From positions 1-57,041 of the forward strand of contig JADLHU010000165.1 in NCBI GenBank assembly GCA_020848655.1: a DNA stretch of 57,041 nt, read 5' to 3'. Positions 41,347-51,035 of this stretch are shown here, piece by piece (within the stretch, counting starts at the first letter, position 1; each line of letters starts with the position of its first letter). Origin of the DNA: Novosphingobium sp. (lineage in GTDB: Bacteria; Pseudomonadota; Alphaproteobacteria; Sphingomonadales; Sphingomonadaceae). A program made the translations under genes and the position numbers. The notes under the pieces were generated by a model. That model was given only the letters and a program-made list of their open reading frames with translations, did no database searches and was not told where the DNA came from.

Positions 41347-42849
41347 GTGCGCACATGGGAGAAGAATGTGCAGCCGACAGTCGATGCTCTGCAGCTTACC
41401 ATCCACCGGGCCGTGCAACGCCTGCGCGAACGGAGCGACGACGCGGAAAGTCAGTGGCTGATCGATGTGATCGAAGCCTGCAACGGCGAACTCAAACTTC
41501 AGGCCGACGCGCCATTCTGGCGGTCTATGACTGCCCGGGCAAAGAATCTTGAAGCCCGGGGCCTGGCCCTTGCCAAGGTTCCGGCCGGTCCGCATGGGAT
41601 CGATCGCACAAGCCCGGCCGGCGAGGGGGCTTGCGACGCGCCGGCCGGGCGGATGGCCTATACGCAGGCGATCGGCAACCTTGGACGGCTTGTGCACGAT
41701 TTGCGCGCGGTCCGCGATGCGACAAGCGACGCGTGGCGCCGTGACGTTTGCGAACTTGAGCGCGAGTTGCATGCGCGCCGGTTGCTCTCGGCCTTCCCAC
41801 CCGAGGACGGGGCACGATCGGTCGAGGACATGCGCGTCCGGTTCCAGGCTTATATGCGCGGCCGGAGCGAAGGCGATCCAACGCTGGAAATCTGCGCGTT
41901 TTCCCTGCGGCCCGGCGGATTTTCGAAGCAGACCATCCTGGCATCGGCACGCAACGGCGATGGCATGACGGAGGACTTCGTCTTGCGGATCGAACCGCCC
42001 GAAAAGCTTATGGAACTGGAAAGCCATGTCCTGCGCTTCGAATATCCGTCGGTTCGCTACGCCTTCGAACAGGGATTGCCGGTGGCGGAGCCGCTCTGGC
42101 TTGAAAACGATTGCTCGATCCTGGGCGGACCATTCATGGTCAGCCGGCGGCTGGGGGGCGAAATCATCGGTTCCGTGGTCAAGGCGGGGCGCTTGCTCGA
42201 TGGGCCTCTGCTCGGGAATGTTGCCGCCACGCTGGCCGCTGTCCATCGGGTGCAGGTTGATCCTTCGCATCCCCTGATCGCCCAGTCGCATCTGGCGCAT
42301 TGGGCGCGCTGTGCCACCATCGGCGAAGCGTCGCGCAAGTGGATCGATTACTGGTCCGGGCAGATCGAAAGGGATGGCATCGAACCCTCGCCCCTGCTCA
42401 CCCTCGGGTTACAATGGCTCCAGGATAACGTTCCGCACGATGATGCCGCACCGCGGCTGCTGCACGGCGACTTCGGTCTGCACAACCTGATGATCGAAAA
42501 CGATCGGGTGGTTGGCATACTTGATTGGGAAATGGTGCGTGTCGGCGATCCGGCCGAAGAATTGGCCGCGTTCTTCGCCGGGACTGGCGATGCCCTTGAT
42601 CGCGATGCGTTTCTCGCGGCCTATCGCGATGCGGGAGGGCCGGTGATCAGTCCGTTCCGGCTCGCTTACTTCAATGTGTTCAATGTGGTGTTCGGGATCA
42701 CGGGCGGCCTGTCGATGCTGAGCCGAGCCAGCCTTCCCCGATCGAACGTCAAGGCGATACTGTTCGGGTTGCGCTATATTCAGCACTACGTCGATAACTT
42801 TGAAAGCGCGCTGGAAGCCGCCGAAAGCCTCAGGGCCGAAGCCTGCTGA
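41347..42849 (+). CDS. APH-fold small-molecule kinase with N-terminal helical domain (copy 1)
   Basis: A 500-residue protein. Residues about 1-165 are mainly helical and are shared in layout with two later genes; residues about 180-470 form an aminoglycoside-phosphotransferase/choline-kinase domain with a glycine-rich PGGFSKQT loop, the catalytic HGDFGLHN (about 373-380, Asp375 as base) and the DWE metal motif near 393. The kinase part resembles the APH half of ACAD10/11 and of 4-hydroxyacyl-CoA kinases more than drug-resistance enzymes. The start is GTG at 41347; there is no strong ribosome-binding site, so a later start is possible. It follows the VOC gene and is convergent with the broken receptor. 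Confidence 0.85.
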   Translation: MRTWEKNVQPTVDALQLTIHRAVQRLRERSDDAESQWLIDVIEACNGELKLQADAPFWRSMTARAKNLEARGLALAKVPAGPHGIDRTSPAGEGACDAPAGRMAYTQAIGNLGRLVHDLRAVRDATSDAWRRDVCELERELHARRLLSAFPPEDGARSVEDMRVRFQAYMRGRSEGDPTLEICAFSLRPGGFSKQTILASARNGDGMTEDFVLRIEPPEKLMELESHVLRFEYPSVRYAFEQGLPVAEPLWLENDCSILGGPFMVSRRLGGEIIGSVVKAGRLLDGPLLGNVAATLAAVHRVQVDPSHPLIAQSHLAHWARCATIGEASRKWIDYWSGQIERDGIEPSPLLTLGLQWLQDNVPHDDAAPRLLHGDFGLHNLMIENDRVVGILDWEMVRVGDPAEELAAFFAGTGDALDRDAFLAAYRDAGGPVISPFRLAYFNVFNVVFGITGGLSMLSRASLPRSNVKAILFGLRYIQHYVDNFESALEAAESLRAEAC

Positions 42850-43117
42850 ACCACCAGGCGGTTCGTCAAACGCACTTGGGGCAGGCCCTTTCACTCGCGC
42901 CATCAAGCCGCCCAAATGGCGAACACTTCGGGCTGAATGTGGACCGCGAAGGCTGGTTAACCCTTCGGCGAAGCTCAGGACATGCTTTGCCAGCGCATTT
43001 CGCTTCGAGATGGAAGCCGTTTGGACGCCTCGATGGCGTGATCGATCGGTCCTGATCCCAAGACCGTCCCCGGGGAGTTGTGTCGCCGCAACACCCCGGG
43101 GATGACCATGCCTCCAA
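42850..43117. other. Intergenic region with strong hairpin
   Basis: No gene seen. It contains a strong inverted repeat: TCCCCGGGG (43067-43075) with CCCCGGGGA (43094-43102), continued after one mismatch by GTTG/CAAC around an 8-nt loop, placed between two convergent genes and probably a bidirectional terminator. A CTTCGGCGAAGCTCAGGAC segment near 42963 resembles a short dispersed repeat often met in sphingomonads. Confidence 0.5.
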
Positions 43118-45568
43118 TCAGAACGAGAAGCCGATTTCAGCGCCGATCATTCTGGGGGTGCCGGGGATGGCCGTGTTCAGGCCAAGCGCGGTGCCAGTCT
43201 GCAATCCGCCCGAGAAATAGCCTTTATCGAAGACGTTGTTTGCGAATATCGCGGCATTCAACGTGGAGCCGCCGATGTCGGTCCAGCCGAGCCGGAGGTT
43301 GACGATCTCATAGCCAGCCGCCTTCGTGCCGGGGGAAATCGTTGCACCCGTGCTCGAGAACCATGTCGATGTCTGGCCGTAATAGTCCGCGCGCAAGGTT
43401 GCTTCGCCAAGTTCGGACGGCATGGGCAAGACTATTTCACCAAACACGCTGCCACTCCATTTCGGAGTATCGGGATAGGGGCCGAACGCGGTGGAAGACA
43501 GGACGCCCCCGCTCAGGAACGATGCGACGTTCGAGGTGAACCGGGCGTCAGCGTAGGACAGCGCGCCGCCGATGCGGAGCCAGTCGGCCGGGCTGTACTG
43601 GCCGTCGATCTCGAATCCCGAAACTTTCGCTTTCGGCACGGATGCCGTAACCGCCGCCAGCCCGCCGGCGATGCTGACAAAGACCGTGCGCTGGACATCC
43701 TTGATCTGCTGCGTGTAGCCCGCGATGCTGAAGCGGAACGGCCGATCCGCAAGCCTGCCCGAGAACTTGGCGCCCACTTCGAAATCGATGGTGGTTTCGG
43801 GCAGGAACTCCGATCCGCCGTCGCCGGTCAGCCCCGGGATCGGCGGCGCGAAGCCGTTCAGCCCGCCGGTACGCCAACTGCCGCGCTGCGTGCCATAGAG
43901 CAGAAGTTCGGGGGTCGCCTGATACTCTATGCTGGCGGTCCAGCTCGGGTTGTCATACTTTCCGACGAGCGTGCGGTATTGCGGGAACAGGTCGTACATG
44001 CTCGGGGTGTCGCCCGGTTCGACGAACTGCGCTTGAAGCTGATGCGATACGATCTTTTCCCAGGTGTAACGGACGCCGCCGGTCAGCTTCAGCCCCTCGG
44101 CCAGTTCATAGGTAACCTGTCCGAAAACGGCCTTGCTGGTATCGGTCTGTTCCGTAGCCAGGGAATTGCAGGGGAAGGCGATTACATCGAAAACGCACTG
44201 GCGATAGTTGATGTTGGTCTTCTGTCGGGAATAATAAAGCCCGATGATGTAATCCAGGCGGCCATCGATGGCCTTCCCCTGGATCTGGAATTCGTTCGAA
44301 ATCTGATGAATTTTGGTGGGCTGTCCGGTGATGTTTCCGGCGTTGCCATAGGAATCAATTCCATATGGGGTGCCGTCGATGTCGGTCGAATAGTTTGTAT
44401 TCGATTTACCCCATCCAAAGATGTTCTTGATCGTCAGATCGGAATTTACGTCGATTGACGTAGTGTTTGTAAGATACGGCGCCTTCTGGCGGAAGAAGGA
44501 AGGGCTGTTGTATTCAACCTTGTAAAGCCCCAGTTCCTTCTGGTGTTGCAGAAAGGCCGAAAGGCCACCCGGAAATATCCCTGGATTGGCGGCGACAAGG
44601 GCGTTGAAGGCCGGGAACGCGGGACTGTACAGGCAGTCCGTCGCGCTGACCAGGCCGGGCGTGCCGCAGGCGTAAACCGAATAGACCTGGCCGCCCAGGT
44701 TGGTGCCGCCGGTCTAGCCGTACTGGAAAACGGTGATGTTCTCGATCCCTTCGGCGGGGCGTATCAGCAGGCTTGCGCGAATGGACTGCGTGTCGATTGC
44801 TCCCAGGTCGCGCCGGCCGGGGTCTTCCGGCCCGGCATAGATGTTTTTCACATAGCCGTCGCGGCGATGATAGTCGCCGGCGATGCGCAGTGCGATCGTG
44901 TCCGCGACCAGCGGGATGTTGATCGCGCCGCGAATTCCGCGGTCGTCATAGTCACCGAACCGGACCGTGGCTTCGCCGCCAAACTCGAAGGTGGGCTTCC
45001 TGGTTGCGAACAGGACTGCGCCGCCCGTGGTGTTGCGGCCGAACAGGGTGCCCTGCGGCCCCTTGAGGATCTGGATCGATTCCAGATCGAAGAACGCATT
45101 CGCGCCCGAGGTGCTGATCTGGACGTCATTCACATAGGGAAGCACGCCCGGCGGAGAGGACGAGTAGGAATCGATCGTCTGGCCGCGGATGGAATAGTTG
45201 ATCTGGTTCTGGCTGAGGCCCTGTCGAACCGTCACACCCGGAACGGACCGCTGAATGTCCGTTTCCGTTACGATCTGCTGCGCGGCCATGTCCGCCGTCG
45301 TCAGCGCGACGATCGACATCGGCGTCTTGCTGATGCTTTCCGAGCGGCGCCTCGCGGTAACCACGATGTCCTGCAGGGTCGAGCCGGACGATGTAGCTGC
45401 GGCATGTTGTTCGGCATCGGCTGGCGCCGCGCCGGATGACTGGGCATAGGCCTGTTGCGGGATCATCGCGGTGGAAACCATCAGCGCCGCCAACATTGCC
45501 AGTCTTGGCGACGGCACGTGCCTGTCTCCCTGCCGGCCAAGGCGGTGCACTTCACAGAAGCTGCGCAT
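43118..45568 (-). pseudogene. TonB-dependent receptor interrupted by one in-frame amber codon
   Basis: The reading frame runs from a well-placed ATG at 45568 (AGGGGAGG site 5 bases upstream) to the stop at 43118, 816 codons, and I translated the middle part by hand: it is open throughout except for a single TAG at 44716-44714, after codon 284. Before it are a signal peptide (ending AYAQ-S), a TonB-box/plug (DIVVTARRR, ILKGPQGTLFGRNTTGGAV) and the first strands; after it the rest of the barrel, ending GAEIGFSF. Amino-acid character is receptor-like on both sides, e.g. GGVRYTWEK and DYIIGLYYSRQK. It is therefore a recent nonsense mutation, a sequencing error, or a suppressed codon. Confidence 0.85.
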
Positions 45569-46055
45569 AAAACCTCCCCTTTTTCACGTTTCTGGTAAGA
45601 TAATAAAATTCATATTGTTGCAAATACTTGGTAAATAAAATTACCGATACTTACAAAGTATTATAATAATATTTTTCCTGGATACTAAAAATCGCGGTGT
45701 GCGATATGACTTTCTCTCATAAACTGGCACAGTCTTGAGGTCGCCTTTGTGGGCAAGCGCAGCTTCACTATCGCAATCGTGCAACTTGATCCGGTACCAA
45801 GGCGCTATTGCCCGGACGGCCGCGCCGAACCGCCGATGGCTGCATGGAGCGAAGGGCATATGCGTGCCGTGCGATCGATAGGGGGTGATGTCCCCGGGGC
45901 CGGTGTGGGGCTTCAACGCCGCCTGGTTATGCCCCGTTGGCCATGCAATACACAACCACGACAGGTGATTTGCGCGCAGGGTCGATGATCATTTTTCTGT
46001 CGGTGTTAGACTGCACGCGAAGAGGCGATGGTATTGCCCGCTTTTTGGGAGATTT
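45569..46055. promoter_or_regulatory. AT-rich divergent regulatory region upstream of the interrupted receptor
   Basis: 487 bases without a convincing gene. Positions 45595-45720 are very AT-rich for this genome. On the minus strand a perfect TATAAT lies at 45665-45660 as a possible -10 for the receptor, about 90 bp before its ATG. It overlaps the inverted repeat ATACTT-aca-AAGTAT (45647-45661); GGTAA/TTACC arms occur at 45630-45634 and 45641-45645. These could be operator sites for a nearby regulator such as the AraC-type protein. I see nothing clear in 45722-46055 apart from the lipoprotein gene's upstream sequence. Confidence 0.45.
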
Positions 46056-46583
46056 ATGGTGCGCAAGGGTCTTGTATTCAACGTTTTCGCGGCCGCCGTC
46101 ATGGCCTGCGCCTTAGGCGCATGCGAGGGGACGCCGCCGCCGAAGTCGGCCACTGCCTCGACTGCGGCTAGCGATCGGGCGGAGATCGAGCGCCTCGTCG
46201 TGACCGAGATGGAAGGCGCGCGGGACCACGATATCGACAAGACCATGTCGGTCTATGCGCCCGGCGACGAGCTTGTCCTGTTTGACGCCGCGCCAGGGGT
46301 GTTCAAGGGCTACGACGCCATGAAGGCCGCCTATCTGAAGTATTTCGCGATGTTCCCGGGGCGTCCGGTAACGGAAATACAAGATCTTACCATCGGCGTC
46401 TCCGGCGACCTGGCGTTCGCTCATAGCATTCAGAAATGGGATTTCCAGAAGCCCGACGGTACGGTGCTGAAGACGATGCACCGAGTGACCAATGTCTTCC
46501 GCCGCATCGACGGCAAGTGGCTTTGCGTGCATGAGCATGCGTCCGTACCCGTCAACCTGTTCAAGGAAGAAGGAGGGCAATGA
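46056..46583 (+). CDS. SnoaL/DUF4440-like predicted lipoprotein
   Basis: A 175-residue protein with a lipoprotein signal: hydrophobic VFAAAVMACALGAC with Cys23 in lipobox L-G-A-C. After a Thr/Ala linker comes an NTF2-like cone fold (about 42-165): AEIERLVVTEMEGARDHDIDKTMSVYAP, AFAHSIQKWDF and the final IDGKWLCVHEHASVP. This is the DUF4440/SnoaL_3 pattern, which covers ketosteroid-isomerase-like enzymes and binding proteins. The envelope location suggests binding or modifying a substrate near the TonB receptor. The ATG has only a weak site. Function remains unassigned. Confidence 0.8.
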   Translation: MVRKGLVFNVFAAAVMACALGACEGTPPPKSATASTAASDRAEIERLVVTEMEGARDHDIDKTMSVYAPGDELVLFDAAPGVFKGYDAMKAAYLKYFAMFPGRPVTEIQDLTIGVSGDLAFAHSIQKWDFQKPDGTVLKTMHRVTNVFRRIDGKWLCVHEHASVPVNLFKEEGGQ

Positions 46584-46786
46584 ACCTGTGTTCATAACTT
46601 CTGGACGAACGATGCAAAGTTGGCCGCGCCGGGTAAGGGATCGGCTGTCGAACGGTTCGCGATGGCACCGGCCGGAGTCCAAGTTCCTGGCGAGACACCT
46701 TTGATTTTCACTAACCGATCTTCACGCTCCGGCCGATGTGAAGCTTTCCGCTGGTTCGGAGCGTGGGTCTAACCAGAGCAGGATCG

Positions 46787-47761
46787 ATGAGGACGAACGG
46801 CTTCGCTGATGACAGCAGCTATATCTGGTCCGCTGACGCGCTCGACAAGCCCGATCACCGGCATAGCTTCGAGAGCGCCAGCAATATCGTCCATTCGCAA
46901 TGGCGCATGCACATCAGCGCGGCGGCGGCGACGGCGCCGGCCCTGGTCATGCGCCGCGCCTTTGGCGATTTCATGCTGACCCAAGTGCGGTCGTGTCCTT
47001 TGGAGGCGGTAAGAGATAGGCCTGATATTGACGCTTCGGACAGCGGGCACGGATGCGTCCTGTTCTTGCAATCGGGCCGCACGGTCCTTCGGCAAGGCGG
47101 GAACTGCTCCGAACTCCAGGCAGGCGACCTGGCTTTCTGGACAACCAGTCTGCCGGCGCAGATGGATATAATCGAGCCAACAACCCAACTGGCCCTGCTG
47201 CTTCCTCAAGAGCACCTGGCCACGGCCTGCGTTGATTTCCAGAGCCTGGCGGGGCGCAGGATCGATGGGCGGCTTTCCTACGCCGCAATTCTGCGCTCTC
47301 ATCTGGCGACCTTGCATCAGGCCAGCGATATCGACAGGCCCGCGATGGCGACGATCCTCGCGGCGACGGTTCATCTATTTTCCGCTTGCTTCCGGCCAGA
47401 AGAAAGCCGCGTGGACAGGTTGCATTCGCGGGCGGCGCTGGTCGCCGAAATCAAGGCCTATATCGCAGACAGAATATGCGATCCCGAAATCAGCCCGTTT
47501 AACATCGCCGCCCATTTCGGCTTCAGTACGCGGTATCTCCATATCCTGTTTGCGCAAACGGGATCGACCGTTGTCGAATGGATACGCCGTCGCCGCCTTT
47601 TCCTTGCCCACACGGCGCTGGAATCGACAGGCGCGAGCGTAACCGCGGTCGCCATGCATTTTGGTTTCAACGATTCCTCGTCGTTCAGTCGCGCCTTCAA
47701 GGCAGAATTCGGTGTCGCGCCAAGGAGCGTGAAAGGGCGGCAGAACCGGCTGGTCCATTAG
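46787..47761 (+). CDS. AraC-family transcriptional regulator
   Basis: A 324-residue regulator. The N-terminal part (about 1-200) resembles the AraC_binding_2 ligand domain (FGDFMLTQVRS, AGDLAFWTTSLPAQMDI, VHLFSACF), and the C-terminal part (about 215-322) holds two helix-turn-helix motifs: ISPFNIAAHFGFSTRYLHILFA and GASVTAVAMHFGFNDSSSFSRAFKAEFG. The ATG at 46787 is chosen because AGGA lies 5-8 bases upstream. It is the only transcription factor in the island and so the best candidate for control of the neighbouring cluster. An inverted repeat CTTCAC/GTGAAG (46720-46725 and 46738-46743) lies just upstream. Confidence 0.92.
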   Translation: MRTNGFADDSSYIWSADALDKPDHRHSFESASNIVHSQWRMHISAAAATAPALVMRRAFGDFMLTQVRSCPLEAVRDRPDIDASDSGHGCVLFLQSGRTVLRQGGNCSELQAGDLAFWTTSLPAQMDIIEPTTQLALLLPQEHLATACVDFQSLAGRRIDGRLSYAAILRSHLATLHQASDIDRPAMATILAATVHLFSACFRPEESRVDRLHSRAALVAEIKAYIADRICDPEISPFNIAAHFGFSTRYLHILFAQTGSTVVEWIRRRRLFLAHTALESTGASVTAVAMHFGFNDSSSFSRAFKAEFGVAPRSVKGRQNRLVH

Positions 47762-47933
47762 GGCTGTCGGCTACCGCGTGAACACTTCGCCTTGCGCAGA
47801 CAGGATAACGGCCGTGCACGATTTCTGCTTGCGCCGCGTGAGGGCCTGTTACCCGTCCGTTTATGTGAAAATGCGTGAATCTTTCCGGTACAGCGTGGAC
47901 TGTGCCGGGAATAACTGACTGGAAAGGGATGAC

Positions 47934-48338
47934 GTGACTGACCTGATCGCAATCGCAAAATCATTCTACGCAGCCCTTATGGGGGGAAGGCCGGAAGAGG
48001 CGCTTGCCTTGTGGCGCGATGATTTCGAGATCGTCGAAGTCGATTCGATGCCTTATCCGGGGATCTACAAGGGCAAGGATCGCTGGGATGTCTTCTTTGG
48101 CATCTTCAATCAGACCTGGGCGCACTGGACGCTGGAAATCGATGATATCCTGGCCAACGACAGGCGCGTTGTTGCCGTTGGCACCTTCCACGGCACCGCC
48201 CGGGCAAGCGGTCAGGACGTGTCGTTCCCCATGGCCGAGATCTGGGACTTCGAAGATGGCGAGATGATCCGCGTTACCCCGGTTTATGGCGATACCGCGC
48301 TGATCAACCAGGCCACGGCTGTTCGTTCGTCCGCATAG
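47934..48338 (+). CDS. SnoaL-like (NTF2-fold) cytoplasmic protein
   Basis: A 134-residue protein of the NTF2-like superfamily: TDLIAIAKSFYAALMGGRPEEALALW at the start, the GIYKGKDRWDVFFGIF region, and paired C-terminal strands VVAVGTFHGTA, SFPMAEIWDFEDGEMIRVTPVYGD. The fold houses ketosteroid isomerases, dehydratases and polyketide cyclases, so a dehydratase or isomerase step is plausible. The start is GTG at 47934, with a GGAAAGGG site 6 bases upstream. It stands at the head of the NmrA/APH block but 169 bp before the next gene. Confidence 0.85.
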   Translation: MTDLIAIAKSFYAALMGGRPEEALALWRDDFEIVEVDSMPYPGIYKGKDRWDVFFGIFNQTWAHWTLEIDDILANDRRVVAVGTFHGTARASGQDVSFPMAEIWDFEDGEMIRVTPVYGDTALINQATAVRSSA

Positions 48339-48507
48339 GCGCGACGGGGCCGGCCGCGGGCCTCCCTAATGCCAAGGCCGTCGGCGAACGCTCTCTCGCG
48401 GTTCACTCAGCGCAACGTCGGCACTTCGCTCGCGGTAATGCGCGCCTGCAGGGGAATCGGTACTCAGCCGAAGATGCCGGGAAAAATGATAATGGCTGGG
48501 AGAGAGT

Positions 48508-49431
48508 ATGACGATCGAGAACGTGCTTGTTCTGGGTGCCACCGGCATTCAAGGCTTTCTGCAATTGGGAGAGCTGCGCAAGAGCGGTTATGTGCCCGTC
48601 GCGGCGAGCCGTCAGAAGGAACCGTTTCGCGGTAGCGAGTTCGAGGATGTCGAAGTCCGCTACCTGGATTATGATGACGAACGGTCGATGGCGGCGGCCC
48701 TCGACGGGATCGACGCGGTTCTTTTTCAGGCCCCGGCGATGGGGGATATCGGCCGCCTGATCCGCTATGGCGCCAGCGTTGCCAAGGCTGTGCAGGACAG
48801 CGCTGTCCAATTGGTCGTCGTCAATTGCAGCATGTGGTCACCTGACGATACCTGTGGGGATCCGCACTATGATGGCATACGTGCCATGGAGCGCGAGTTC
48901 GAGAAGGGCGGCTTCCCGCTCATTATCCTGCGTCCGACGCTGTTCATGAACAATCTGCTGGGCGACTGGATTCGCCCCATCCTTTGGGAAGAAGGCGCTT
49001 TCCGCTATAACCACAGCGCCGACATGGAGGCGAACTGGATCTGCCTTGAAGACATGGCCAGGCTCATGGTCGCATGCCTCGGCCGAGCCGACCTGATCGG
49101 CGGGCGGTTCCATGTCGGTGGTCCCCAACGGCTTCGAACCGACGCCACGATCGAGATTCTGTCCGACGTGCTCGGCAAACCAATCCGCCACGAGTATCTG
49201 ACGCCAATCGAATTCGGTGAGCACTATTGTGATCTGCATGGCCAAGTCAGTGATCTGGAACGTGAAACGTTCGTGCAGTATTTCGCGTCCTTTCACACCT
49301 TCAACAACGATTCCCCCGAGCGCCCCTTTCAGTGCGATTTCGAATCGGTAAGCAAAACTTTTCCCGAGGTTGAATTCACCGACATGAGGACTTGGGCGCA
49401 GGCGCAGGACTGGTCTGTCAACCGGGCGTGA
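48508..49431 (+). CDS. NmrA-family NAD(P)-binding protein (copy 1)
   Basis: A 307-residue atypical short-chain dehydrogenase. The dinucleotide-binding turn GATGIQGF is at residues 10-17; other blocks are VVVNCSMWSPDD near 110-121, LRPTLFMNNLLGDWIR near 147-162 and MEANWICLEDMAR near 179-191. NmrA-like proteins include isoflavone/lignan reductases and redox sensors. There is no Tyr-x-x-x-Lys catalytic pair, so it could be a reductase with unusual chemistry or a sensor. It is a clear paralogue of the gene at 53516, sharing F-M-N-N-L-x-G-x-W-I-R and M-E-A-N-W blocks. The ATG follows GGGAGAG. Confidence 0.88.
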   Translation: MTIENVLVLGATGIQGFLQLGELRKSGYVPVAASRQKEPFRGSEFEDVEVRYLDYDDERSMAAALDGIDAVLFQAPAMGDIGRLIRYGASVAKAVQDSAVQLVVVNCSMWSPDDTCGDPHYDGIRAMEREFEKGGFPLIILRPTLFMNNLLGDWIRPILWEEGAFRYNHSADMEANWICLEDMARLMVACLGRADLIGGRFHVGGPQRLRTDATIEILSDVLGKPIRHEYLTPIEFGEHYCDLHGQVSDLERETFVQYFASFHTFNNDSPERPFQCDFESVSKTFPEVEFTDMRTWAQAQDWSVNRA

Positions 49432-49496
49432 CGAGGCAAGGCGTGGGCCGTGGCGCCGCGCAAGACTTCATGGCGCGAAGCTGACGGAGACGAGCG

Positions 49497-51035
49497 ATGT
49501 ACACCGGGCAATTGCAACTTCTGTCGGTAGCGCGGCGAGCCCTACAAGAGTCTATCGACCAGACGACCCAGATCGCCGTCGCGACCGCGCTGCAAGGTGT
49601 GGACGCGGTTCTCAACGAACTGATGCTGCGCCAGGACGGTGCCTTCTTTGCCGACCACTATCGTCACGGCATCACCCTTGCGCGCGAGGGCATCGCGCTG
49701 TTGCGCCAGGATATGGCCGAGAGGGCCGGCCTGCTGCCCGGATTGGCTGAACTTGACGTCCCGTCCGGCGATGACGTGTCGGGTGACACCTGGACTCGCC
49801 GCTACACCCAGCTTTCCAGGCTGCTACGCGACCTGTCGCACGCTTTCGCGGATGACGATGAGGGCAAGCCGATCATCGCCGCGATGTTCGCCTGGGAAGA
49901 ACGCCTCTACGCGCACGCCACGGCGGCGGCGCAGTTGGATGCGCCGCCGCAACTGATCCTTTCGATGTTCACGCCCGAGAGCCTGTGCGCCTATTTGCGG
50001 CAGGCGCGACCGGACTGGGAGGTTATCGCGGTGCGCGATTTCGATCCGGTTCCGGGCGGATTCTCCAAGGCGACCGTCCGCTTCTCGGTGGAAGATGGGC
50101 ACGGGAAGCTGCATGAAATGGTGCTGCGGGTCGAGCCGGCGGTCAGCACGCTTGGCCTGCATTCGCAGGATCTGGCGGCCGAATATCAGGTGTTGCAACT
50201 TGCCCGTCAGCATGACCTTGCGGTGCCAGAGCCGATCCTGTTCGAAGCGGATGCCGGCAAGCTCGGCCTGCGCTTCCTGATATCCGCAAGGGCGAAGGGC
50301 ATCAATTGCGGCAGTTTTCGCAGTGCGAGCAGTGCGATTTCGATGGAACTCGTGCGGGATGCGGCGCGTACGCTCGCGCAGATCAGCCACGTGCAACCCG
50401 ATCGCGACGATCCGCTGGCGCAGCGCAGCCACCTGGGCGCCTGGGCCGCCCACGATACGCTGGGCGCGGCAACCGAGGCACTGGTGCGGTACTGGTACGA
50501 CATAGCGACCGCGCGCGGCGTGGTCTCGCCGACGATCGCCCACACTTACGAATGGCTGATCGCACACGTCCCCCATTGCGACGGACGGCCATCGTTGGTC
50601 CATGGGGATTTCGGCTTTCACAACATGCTGGTCGCCGAGGACAGGGTTTCCGCCGTTCTCGACTGGGAAGCGTCCTATCTCGGGGATCCGGCGGCCGATT
50701 TGTGCAATTTCCTGTTCAGCACGCAAGGGGCGGTGGAGCGGGACGATCTGCTACGCTTTTACGCGCAAGCGGGCGGAGTGCCGATCGACGCCGAGCGGCT
50801 GGCCTATTTCGACTTGTTCAACGCCTTCAAGATCACCATCGGCAGTATTGCGCCGCTTCATCTGCTGAACGAAAGGAACGATGCGCCGCTGAGCTTCGCG
50901 GTGCTTGGCCTCCAGTACCCCCACTTTTCGATCGCGCGGATTCCCGATCTGCTGCGGCGAGCCGATGCCGCTCAGAACGCCGCCGGGCCGCCGGCGCACG
51001 GTTCCATCATCGAGCGTTTCGATGCTGCTCACTGA
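49497..51035 (+). CDS. APH-fold small-molecule kinase with N-terminal helical domain (copy 2)
   Basis: A 512-residue protein. The first 170 residues are helical, with SVARRALQESIDQTTQIAVATALQG reading as one long helix; the kinase domain (about 175-480) has the PGGFSKAT nucleotide loop, catalytic HGDFGFHN at 369-376 (Asp371) and DWE at 389-391, followed by YLGDPAADL. It shares layout and length with the copies at 41347 and 51022. The final 14 bases overlap the start of the next kinase gene, so the two kinases are translated together. The likely substrates are pathway alcohols or hydroxyacyl thioesters rather than antibiotics. Confidence 0.87.
   Translation: MYTGQLQLLSVARRALQESIDQTTQIAVATALQGVDAVLNELMLRQDGAFFADHYRHGITLAREGIALLRQDMAERAGLLPGLAELDVPSGDDVSGDTWTRRYTQLSRLLRDLSHAFADDDEGKPIIAAMFAWEERLYAHATAAAQLDAPPQLILSMFTPESLCAYLRQARPDWEVIAVRDFDPVPGGFSKATVRFSVEDGHGKLHEMVLRVEPAVSTLGLHSQDLAAEYQVLQLARQHDLAVPEPILFEADAGKLGLRFLISARAKGINCGSFRSASSAISMELVRDAARTLAQISHVQPDRDDPLAQRSHLGAWAAHDTLGAATEALVRYWYDIATARGVVSPTIAHTYEWLIAHVPHCDGRPSLVHGDFGFHNMLVAEDRVSAVLDWEASYLGDPAADLCNFLFSTQGAVERDDLLRFYAQAGGVPIDAERLAYFDLFNAFKITIGSIAPLHLLNERNDAPLSFAVLGLQYPHFSIARIPDLLRRADAAQNAAGPPAHGSIIERFDAAH

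Noticed and set aside
45641..45988. Short frames on both strands in the receptor upstream region
   Set aside because: No ribosome-binding site, no motifs, and one of them runs through the AT-rich promoter segment.
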